Shown here one piece after another: positions 57,415-64,000 of a stretch of 64,000 bases of DNA. The position numbers and the translations under genes were made by a program. This stretch comes from Methanobrevibacter sp. V74 (lineage in GTDB: Archaea; Methanobacteriota; Methanobacteria; Methanobacteriales; Methanobacteriaceae), in contig NZ_CAUJAN010000003.1 in NCBI RefSeq assembly GCF_963082495.1, positions 248,001 through 312,000 on the forward strand, given 5' to 3'. The notes below the pieces were generated by a model. The model saw only the letters and a list, made by a program, of their open reading frames with translations, did no database searches and was not told the DNA's origin. Position 1 is the stretch's first letter. Every line of letters begins with the position of its first letter.

Positions 57415-57593
57415 AAAAATATATAAAAATAAACTAGCCCTGTTAAAAAATATTTCTAAAGAAAAGCATCCCAAAAAATAATCAAATACTCATAAATTAA
57501 CAGATTAATTGAAAAATAACTATTTTTTAATAAATTATAAAACATTAAATATGCCAATATACAAATTTAGTTATGCCAAAATAGGTGAAGAAT

Positions 57594-58556
57594 ATGGATT
57601 TAGTAGAAAAACTTGAACCAATAATCATATTTTCAGCAGTAATAGCTGGATTGATATTTTCAAACATAGAAATTACATCCCAAAACACAGAACAACTGAT
57701 AAATATATTCTTATGCTTAATGCTTTTCGGAGTATTTCTCGAAGTGCCAATAGTTGAGCTAAAAGACAGCTTTAAAAATTTTAAGTTCACATCAACAAGC
57801 TTAATAATTAATTTCATATGGACACCCCTTTTTGGATACTTTCTAGGTTCCCTATTTTTAAAAGGAAATGTTGATATCTTGATTGGGTTTTTCATGCTAA
57901 TATTAACTCCATGTACTGATTGGTATCTAGTATTTACAAAAATGGCGAAAGGAAACTTAACACTAAGTTTATCAATACTGCCTATGAATTTGGTCTTGCA
58001 AATTATATTGCTGCCAATCTATTTAGTTATTTTCTTCTCAAGTGGAAATACAATGGGTTATGCCCAACTCGCATACTCACTTTTAATTGTTATTGTAATT
58101 CCATTAGTTGCAGCCCAACTTGTTAAATTTATCTTAAATGCCGATTTAAAAGAAAAGGCGGTTGATTCGTTTTCATCTTTACAGATTTGCTTCTTATCAC
58201 TTGCGGTGTTTTGCATATTTGCAAGTCAGGGAGATTTGTTGTTTAGCAATTTAGACTCTGTCGTTAGCATATTTATTCCATTAATCCTATTTTTCACAGC
58301 AAATGCCATAATAGATTTATTAGTATCTGAAAAGATTAATTTTACATATTCCGAGTATGCCAGCCTGACAATGACAACATTGGCCCGCAATTCACCACTA
58401 GCTCTTGCAATAGCCATTAATTCCTTTCCCGGCCATGAGTTAATCTCAATAGCCCTTGTAATTGGACCATTAATAGAACTACCGATACTTTATATTGTTT
58501 CAAAATTCTGTTTATGGGTTAAAAATTCAGGACTATTCTTTAGTTGCAGATATTAA
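57594..58556 (+). CDS. ACR3/bile-acid-symporter-family permease
   Basis: About 320 residues with ten hydrophobic segments. LTPCTDWYLVFTKMAKGN near residue 110 closely resembles the conserved APCT...G motif of ACR3 arsenite carriers, including the functional cysteine. It may export arsenite or an organic anion; no arsR or arsC gene is adjacent. A GTG at 57585 is in frame, but AGGTGA makes the ATG at 57594 the better start. Its stop overlaps the convergent DUF457 gene stop by 4 bp. Confidence 0.75.
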   Translation: MDLVEKLEPIIIFSAVIAGLIFSNIEITSQNTEQLINIFLCLMLFGVFLEVPIVELKDSFKNFKFTSTSLIINFIWTPLFGYFLGSLFLKGNVDILIGFFMLILTPCTDWYLVFTKMAKGNLTLSLSILPMNLVLQIILLPIYLVIFFSSGNTMGYAQLAYSLLIVIVIPLVAAQLVKFILNADLKEKAVDSFSSLQICFLSLAVFCIFASQGDLLFSNLDSVVSIFIPLILFFTANAIIDLLVSEKINFTYSEYASLTMTTLARNSPLALAIAINSFPGHELISIALVIGPLIELPILYIVSKFCLWVKNSGLFFSCRY

Positions 58557-59254
58557 CCAATATAACTTCTGAACAGTACAAATAAAACAGGAATATGGTA
58601 AATTATGGAAATTACAGCCAATAAGAATACCATGCTCAATCCAAAATTTCTATAAGCTTTTTTTGAAGATAAAGGTGCAAATATCTTAATTCCAGCAGGA
58701 GTGAATGAATCAAGAACCATATGTGAAAATACTCCTAAAAATATGCTTAAAACTATTTCAATATAAGAAATTTCAATTGTAGGCAGGATAAACAAACTAA
58801 TAAAAAATAATGGAATGAAAATCATCAATAACTTCTTATTTAGGAATAAAAAACTTAAAAGAACTATTAAAATAGCCATTAAAAGATAATGATTATTTAA
58901 AATAGTTACAGCACTTACTAATTCATAAGCCCAAATTAAAATTAAGCTAACAGCTGAAGTTAAAGTTAAAACCCCAAAAATAGAGTGTGTAAAACTTCTA
59001 TGTTCAGAAAAATAGAAAACCGCACCTAAAAATACAATGATTAATCCAATATAATAAGGCAATTTAAGGATATAAAGTGAAATAAACACGACCAATCCCA
59101 AAATAATTATCTTATACACATTATCCTTTTTGAATTTATGGTCAAAATCAGGAACATTTGCACCGATTAAAGCTAAAGCAATTGATAGAGGATTGTGAAA
59201 AAACATCAAAGCTAGTAATAATGCAAATACTGAGTGTCCCTTATATGAAGACAA
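58553..59254 (-). CDS. DUF457/YdjM-type membrane-bound metal-dependent hydrolase
   Basis: A 233-residue membrane protein with about seven helices. It has the histidine/aspartate motifs of the family: ANVPDFDH near 34, HRSFTHSIFG near 88 and SHMVLDSFTPAGI near 180. Family members are predicted metal-dependent hydrolases; the substrate is unknown. ATTGGTGAT precedes the ATG. The 120 bp upstream are non-coding. Confidence 0.82.
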   Translation of the reverse strand: MSSYKGHSVFALLLALMFFHNPLSIALALIGANVPDFDHKFKKDNVYKIIILGLVVFISLYILKLPYYIGLIIVFLGAVFYFSEHRSFTHSIFGVLTLTSAVSLILIWAYELVSAVTILNNHYLLMAILIVLLSFLFLNKKLLMIFIPLFFISLFILPTIEISYIEIVLSIFLGVFSHMVLDSFTPAGIKIFAPLSSKKAYRNFGLSMVFLLAVISIIYHIPVLFVLFRSYIG

Positions 59255-59374
59255 TTAAATCACCAATATAAAAATATGATTTATATATTATAAACAATTA
59301 ATGAGAGAGCATTTGAGGAGTTCTCTTAAGTTTAAATTGAAAAATATCATGAATTTATCAATAACCAAACAAGA

Positions 59375-60115
59375 TCAAACACCAAAATAACTTAAAAAAC
59401 ATTCCATTTGAGCAAATGACCTATCAACAGAACCCTCTCCAACACTGGCAAATGGAGATAATACCTCACCAGTAATAGCTGGAATTTCTTTTAAATTACA
59501 GACATCTTCAACTGCACCATTATATGATGAACCAGCATAATCAAATGAAATTATTTCAGAACCGATATTTTGTGAAATATAATTTGCTATCAAATAGCTT
59601 TCAGGAGATGGAGATTTTGATGAAAAGATTGATTCCATACCCGGATTTGCATTATAGGCAGTTGAATGAAAGTCCCCAACAAAGTTAATCCCCAAATTTT
59701 CAACATTTTGAAGAATCAAATTACTTAATGAGTTTTTAATGTGAGTAGAACGATTTAAATCCATTCCATTAAATGTTCTCTCATTATTCATGCTTGATTT
59801 TGGTGATGCGAATGGTATGAAATATATTGTACAATTTAAATCTTTATAAACCAGTTTATTTAATAATCGCATATTAGCTATTTGTGACGGCAGTTCATTT
59901 CCATGAATTCCGGATAAAATCAATACTTTGGTTCCCTTGTTTCCCAATTTAAACATAGGAGTTCCATAAACACATTTTTCAAGAACAAAATGAGTTAATT
60001 TGTTTAATTCTAAATTTTTCAAAAGATGATTATTTCTTGAAATATATCCTCCTGAAAAATCAGAAATATACTTCATTTCCAAATTACCAAATTGCTCAAT
60101 TTTTCTAAAATGCAT
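59375..60115 (-). CDS. Succinylglutamate desuccinylase/aspartoacylase-type zinc hydrolase (M14-like)
   Basis: A 246-residue protein. HGNE (H71, E74) and H150 in GDFHSTAYN are the zinc ligands, DLNRS (about 119-123) is the substrate-carboxylate motif, and GEV near 216 supplies the catalytic glutamate. It should remove an acyl or amino-acid group from a small molecule or peptide; pseudomurein turnover or acyl-amino-acid hydrolysis are possible but not shown. It is divergent from the helicase gene. Confidence 0.82.
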   Translation of the reverse strand: MHFRKIEQFGNLEMKYISDFSGGYISRNNHLLKNLELNKLTHFVLEKCVYGTPMFKLGNKGTKVLILSGIHGNELPSQIANMRLLNKLVYKDLNCTIYFIPFASPKSSMNNERTFNGMDLNRSTHIKNSLSNLILQNVENLGINFVGDFHSTAYNANPGMESIFSSKSPSPESYLIANYISQNIGSEIISFDYAGSSYNGAVEDVCNLKEIPAITGEVLSPFASVGEGSVDRSFAQMECFLSYFGV

Positions 60116-60161
60116 ATATTAATTATACTGTGAAACTCTTATTTAATATTAAGGGATTAAA

Positions 60162-62084
60162 TTGAAGAAATATATTAAAAACTTAATAAGACTCATAAAT
60201 TATGAAAGAGATGCTGAAATTGACTTAATGACATATGAAATAAGTACCATGTCAGGTAAAAAAAGAGAAGAACTTGGAAGAGCCATTAATAAAGTTAAAG
60301 GAAAAAGTTTAGGTAATGAGTTAGGCTTAGAGATTGTCCAGTTTGGAAGGCCAGAGGCTATTGACACTGAAATATCAGTTGGAGATATGGTCTTAGTAAG
60401 CAGTGAAGATCCATTGCGAAGTGATTTAACCGGCACAGTTACTGAAAAAGGCACCAGATTCGTCAAAGTTGCTTTTGACAAACGTGTTCCAAGATGGGCA
60501 ATTAAAAAGAAAGTTAGGCTTGATTTATATGCTAATGACATTACATTTAGAAGAATGGAAGATAATTTGAAACATTTAAGTCTGAAAGGTAAAAATGCTC
60601 TTGAATACATCTTAAAAGATAGAAATCCAAGGAAAAACAGACCTGCCCCATACATTTCATACATTGATGAAAATCTCAACTCCTCTCAAAAGTCGGCTAT
60701 TGAAGATGCATTATCCTGTGAAAATTTTTTTTTGATTCATGGTCCTTTTGGAACGGGCAAAACCAGAACATTAGTTGAGCTAATATCCCAAGAAACACGT
60801 CAAAACCATAAGGTTTTAGCAACTGCTGAAAGTAATGCTGCTGTTGATAACATTTTAGAGAGATTGATGGAAAATAAAAAACTAAATCTTACAAGGCTTG
60901 GTCATCCTCAAAGAGTTTCAAAACACAATATTACACAAACTTTAGCATATAAAGTTGAAAATCATGAGCTAAATAAAAAAATTAAAAAAATTAATAAAAA
61001 AATCAATAATTTGATTGAAAAACGTAAAGTCCACACCAAACCAACACCGCAGTATCGTAGAGGATATGGAGATTATGATATTCTCCATATGGCATCAAAA
61101 GGAAAATGCGGTCGTGGAATTAGCTCTGGAAAGATGAAATCCATGGCCAAATGGATTGAAATTAACCAAGAAATCGACGAAGCCCATGACGAGATAAAGA
61201 GAATTGAAAATAAAATGATTAAAGACATCATTGAAACAAGTGATGTTATACTTGCCACTAACTCATCAGCAGCTCTTGAGTCAATTGAAAGAGTTAAATT
61301 TGACGTTGCAATTATTGATGAAGCATCCCAAGCTACGATTCCAAGTGTTTTAATCCCGATAGCTAAAGCCCATAGATTTATCCTTGCAGGAGACCACAAA
61401 CAGCTGCCTCCAACAATCATTAGCGATAGAGCAGGAGCACTCTCAAAAACTTTATTTGAAGAGTTAATAATGATGTATCCTTTTAAATCCCAGTTATTAA
61501 ATATCCAATACCGCATGAATAGTTTGCTTATGAAGTTTCCAAATGAGGAATTCTACAACAAGAGCCTCAAGAGCGATTCAAGTGTTGATGAGATAAATAT
61601 TAATGACATTGTCAAATCTGATCAAAATGAAGAAGCATTGCTTTTTATTGATACCTCTGATGTTGATTTAGAAGGGGAAACCCATCTAAAAGATTCAAAA
61701 TCCATTATCAATAACTTCGAAGCAGAAATTAGCTCAAAAATTGCTCAAGATTATTTGACAATAGGTGTAAATCAGGAAGACATTGGAATCATTAGCCCTT
61801 ATGCCGACCAAGTAAAAATTATCCAAGATATGACCCCCGTTGAGGTTAAAACGGTAGATAGTTTTCAGGGAAGAGAAAAAGAAATCATTATCATCTCCAC
61901 AGTTAGAAGTAATGAAAATGGAAATATTGGTTTTTTGAGAGATTTGAGAAGATTAAATGTTGCAATTACCCGTGCAAAAAGAAAATTAATCATAATTGGC
62001 AACAAAAATACTTTAAAAGTTGATCCAACTTATGAGAGATTGATTAATTTTTGCGAAAAGAATGACTTATTATTAAAAATTTAG
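60162..62084 (+). CDS. Superfamily 1 helicase, IGHMBP2/Upf1-like
   Basis: A 640-residue helicase. An N-terminal OB-like domain (about 1-165) precedes Walker A GPFGTGKT (194-201), DEAS (386-389), GDHKQLPP, QYRMN and the late VDSFQGREKE and VAITRAKRKL motifs. The family unwinds DNA or RNA with 5'-3' polarity. The start is a TTG at 60162 after AAGGGA; no ATG gives a full N-terminus. A basic, helical insert near 265-345 separates motifs I and II. Confidence 0.9.
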   Translation: MKKYIKNLIRLINYERDAEIDLMTYEISTMSGKKREELGRAINKVKGKSLGNELGLEIVQFGRPEAIDTEISVGDMVLVSSEDPLRSDLTGTVTEKGTRFVKVAFDKRVPRWAIKKKVRLDLYANDITFRRMEDNLKHLSLKGKNALEYILKDRNPRKNRPAPYISYIDENLNSSQKSAIEDALSCENFFLIHGPFGTGKTRTLVELISQETRQNHKVLATAESNAAVDNILERLMENKKLNLTRLGHPQRVSKHNITQTLAYKVENHELNKKIKKINKKINNLIEKRKVHTKPTPQYRRGYGDYDILHMASKGKCGRGISSGKMKSMAKWIEINQEIDEAHDEIKRIENKMIKDIIETSDVILATNSSAALESIERVKFDVAIIDEASQATIPSVLIPIAKAHRFILAGDHKQLPPTIISDRAGALSKTLFEELIMMYPFKSQLLNIQYRMNSLLMKFPNEEFYNKSLKSDSSVDEININDIVKSDQNEEALLFIDTSDVDLEGETHLKDSKSIINNFEAEISSKIAQDYLTIGVNQEDIGIISPYADQVKIIQDMTPVEVKTVDSFQGREKEIIIISTVRSNENGNIGFLRDLRRLNVAITRAKRKLIIIGNKNTLKVDPTYERLINFCEKNDLLLKI

Positions 62085-62093
62085 GTAAACCTA

Positions 62094-62258
62094 AACTTTT
62101 ATATATAATGAAGAATAATGTATAAACAAGAGATGAAAAGTATTTCGATACTTTAAACTCGAGACTCTTAATTGAGGTTTTGATTTTTCAAAGCCCATAT
62201 AACTTTTCAACCTCAATTATAACCCTCAATTAAGAGTTCTCTTCTGTCAACTTTTTTT
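62094..62258 (+). ncRNA. Candidate small RNA or leader between the helicase gene and argG
   Basis: TATA-like TTTATATATA (about 62098-62107) lies about 25 bp before 62130. The downstream stretch contains a 7-bp hairpin with a TTCG tetraloop (62137-62154), then a long hairpin: 62161-62179 pairs with 62221-62241 (13 consecutive base pairs). The inner AACCTCAATTA (62209-62219) can pair with the same left arm over 11 bp, so two folds compete. AAC and T7 end it at 62258. argG has its own TATA-like sequence further on. It could be a free RNA or an attenuator. Confidence 0.5.
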
Positions 62259-62326
62259 AAAAATTATAAATACTATTAAAAATATATTATGTTATATAAA
62301 ACTTATTTTTATTATATGGTGATTAA

Positions 62327-63505
62327 ATGACTGATAAAGTAGTTTTAGCATTCAGTGGTGGGTTAGACACCTCCGTGTGTGTTAAATTATTAGAAGAAGA
62401 ATATGATGTAGAAGTTATTACTGCTTGTGTAGATGTAGGGCAAGGTGAAGAAGAAATGGAAAAAGCAAAAACTATGGCATCAAAAATTGGTGGATTAAAA
62501 CACTACAATATCGATGCTAAAGAAGAATTTGCAAACGAATACATCTCACGCGGAATTAAAGCAAATGCAGAATATGAAGGATATCCATTAAGTACTGCTC
62601 TTGCAAGACCACTGATTGCTCAAAAAATCATAGAAGTAGCTGAAAAAGAAGGAGCAACTGCAATTGCACATGGATGTACTGGAAAAGGAAACGATCAATT
62701 TAGATTTGAAGCAGTTATTCTTGCAATGTCTAACTTAGATATTATTGCACCAATCAGAGAAATGAATTTAACCAGAACGGAAGAAAAAGAATATGCTGAA
62801 TCTAAAGGTATTGAACTAAGTTACGATAAAATTTACAGTATTGATGAAAACCTCTGGGGAAGAGCTATTGAAGGAGATGTATTAGAAGATCCTGCAAACG
62901 AACCTCCAGAAGATATTTATGAATGGACTGCATCCTGGGAAGATGCCAAAGCAGAACCCGAAAAAGTATCTATTGAATTCGAAGAAGGCATACCTGTTGC
63001 TATAAATGGTGAAATGATGCCATTAATAGACATTATCAGAAAAGCAAATGAAATTGCCGGTGAAAACGGTATCGGTAGAGTAGATACAATTGAAAACAGA
63101 ATGATTGGTCTTAAAAGCAGGGAAATATACGAAACCCCCGGTGCAAAATTATTAATCGCAGCACACCAAGCATTAGAAGAATTAGTTTTAACTACTGACG
63201 AATTAAGATTTGCAGAATACATGTCAACACTTTATGCTGGTTTAGTATACAGAGCTCTCTGGCAAGAACCTTTAAGAGAAGATTTAGACCAAGCAATTGA
63301 TAAAATGCAAGAAAGAGTAAGTGGAGAAGTTGTAATGAAATTGTTTAAAGGTTCAATCCAACCAATCGTTAGAAAATCTCCTTTCAGCTTACACAGCATT
63401 GAACAAATTACCTTTGAAGACAAAGAAACTGACCAAAGAGAAGTCGAAGGCATGATTAAATACCACGGCCTTCAAGCTGTAAATTATCAAAAATTAAACA
63501 GATAG
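62327..63505 (+). CDS. argG: Argininosuccinate synthase
   Basis: A 392-residue enzyme joining citrulline and aspartate with ATP in arginine synthesis. The N-type pyrophosphatase loop [10 protein letters not shown] (about 8-17) and the [10 protein letters not shown] and [10 protein letters not shown] segments are diagnostic. Length is normal. GGTGATTAA lies before the ATG. A structured element lies 70 bp upstream, and a hairpin overlaps the stop. Confidence 0.96.
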   Translation: MTDKVVLAFSGGLDTSVCVKLLEEEYDVEVITACVDVGQGEEEMEKAKTMASKIGGLKHYNIDAKEEFANEYISRGIKANAEYEGYPLSTALARPLIAQKIIEVAEKEGATAIAHGCTGKGNDQFRFEAVILAMSNLDIIAPIREMNLTRTEEKEYAESKGIELSYDKIYSIDENLWGRAIEGDVLEDPANEPPEDIYEWTASWEDAKAEPEKVSIEFEEGIPVAINGEMMPLIDIIRKANEIAGENGIGRVDTIENRMIGLKSREIYETPGAKLLIAAHQALEELVLTTDELRFAEYMSTLYAGLVYRALWQEPLREDLDQAIDKMQERVSGEVVMKLFKGSIQPIVRKSPFSLHSIEQITFEDKETDQREVEGMIKYHGLQAVNYQKLNR

Positions 63506-63518
63506 CTTTCAAGCTATC
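63501..63518. terminator. Convergent terminator hairpin
   Basis: GATAGCTT / AAGCTATC, a perfect 8-bp inverted repeat with a 2-base centre, spans the argG stop and the stop of the convergent helicase gene at 63514. Confidence 0.5.
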
Positions 63519-64000
63519 CCTTTACTTCTTTTTGTACGGCTTCTGTGAAATATTCATTGAAAAAGCCACGATTATATTCAAATAACTCTTTAAAACTAGA
63601 ATCAATTATATACATTACACACCAATCATCCTCATCACGTATTCCACGACCATAAGCTTGCATTAAAGCCATTACGGTTTGATAGTAAAACCATTTAGGA
63701 TCAATTTCTCTTCTATACTTTACTTGTTCATTTAATTGAGGATAAGGAATTTTATATATTATCTGGAATCTGCACAAATCACCTTTAAAATCAACACCAT
63801 CTTTAATGGAAGCTCCAATCAAAACACTATTGCCTTTAGATAAACTAAATTTCTTTAATACAGCGTTTCTGTTTTCACCCCCAACAAAAACTAACGGATA
63901 ATCTTTTAATTGATTTATAATCCAAAATGCCTGTTCATTACTTGAAGTGTGAATAACACCTTTTTCGTTTTCATGTTTATCAAGCAATTCCTTGACTTTA
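63514..64000 (-). CDS. Rad3/DinG-type ATP-dependent helicase, C-terminal part (gene runs off the window)
   Basis: About 160 residues of the C-terminal half of a superfamily 2 helicase. VLIGASIKDGVDFKGDLCR near the middle and QAYGRGIRDEDDWCVMYIID match the XPD/DinG motifs V and VI. The frame is open to the end of the window, with no start codon of its own (the first apparent start at 63987 is an internal TTG), so the 5' end lies outside. It may be a DNA-repair helicase; without the N-terminus, the iron-sulfur domain cannot be checked. Confidence 0.8.
   Translation of the reverse strand, partial: KVKELLDKHENEKGVIHTSSNEQAFWIINQLKDYPLVFVGGENRNAVLKKFSLSKGNSVLIGASIKDGVDFKGDLCRFQIIYKIPYPQLNEQVKYRREIDPKWFYYQTVMALMQAYGRGIRDEDDWCVMYIIDSSFKELFEYNRGFFNEYFTEAVQKEVKG

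Noticed and set aside
62130-62258. C/D-box guide RNA upstream of argG
   Set aside because: GAGATGA is close to a C box, but no CTGA D box is found at the expected distance.
1-64000. tRNA, rRNA and CRISPR arrays
   Set aside because: I looked for cloverleaf-like GC-rich segments, rRNA sequence and regularly spaced repeats and saw none; a tRNAscan or Infernal run would be needed to exclude short RNAs fully.

Overview
This is an AT-rich archaeal window that fits a hydrogenotrophic methanogen of the order Methanobacteriales, most likely Methanobrevibacter. The evidence is the 17-gene energy-converting hydrogenase B (Ehb) operon, genes for coenzyme F420 (cofG) and methanopterin (mptA), an archaeal proteasome beta subunit, aNop5/fibrillarin, a family B DNA polymerase split after motif C as in this order, and large secreted adhesin-like proteins typical of gut methanogens. 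No rRNA, tRNA or CRISPR array was seen.

Layout. 1-10.4 kb: a zinc-ribbon protein, a CNNM/CorC protein, a Ca/Na antiporter, a TtuA-like tRNA thiolase, a thiamine-binding protein, a DegT aminotransferase, Trm1, an Lrp regulator, the mptA-DUF2120-cofG cluster and Taw2. 10.5-15.4 kb: psmB, the beta-CASP termination nuclease, purM and comC. 15.6-18.5 kb: an Ig-like secreted protein. 18.5-23.6 kb (minus): a run coiled-coil / pyrD / pyrK / AI-2E-type permease / polB1. 23.6-25.7 kb: aNop5 and fibrillarin (C/D-box RNP). 25.7-27.2 kb: a decayed stretch. 27.2-34.2 kb (minus): coaBC broken by a +1 frameshift, two membrane/secreted proteins, pheA, two four-CBS proteins, and DUF366-queD-queE for archaeosine. 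34.4-39.9 kb: a nucleotidyltransferase, a 2-kb relic zone (MITE, tnpB tail, decayed coding DNA), an SNF transporter and a Cas4-like protein lacking a catalytic acid. 40.0-49.9 kb (minus): ehbA to ehbQ. 49.9-57.4 kb: an accessory island in which a 1,036-aa adhesin lies between two broken IS1182-type elements and beside a second MITE copy. 57.6-64 kb: an ACR3-like permease, a DUF457 membrane protein, an M14-like zinc hydrolase, an IGHMBP2-type helicase, argG and the 3' part of a Rad3/DinG-type helicase that runs off the window.

How the genes work together: most are housekeeping and anabolic genes. Ehb makes the reduced ferredoxin needed for biosynthesis. cofG and mptA supply methanogenic cofactors. 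trm1, taw2, the TtuA-like enzyme, queD/queE and the C/D RNP modify tRNA and rRNA. The most open leads are a possible small RNA with its own promoter and terminator upstream of argG, a MITE family with target-site duplications, a tnpB/omega-RNA relic, a thioester-domain-like region in the adhesin, the broken coaBC, and a recurrent hairpin-AAC-T7 3' end.
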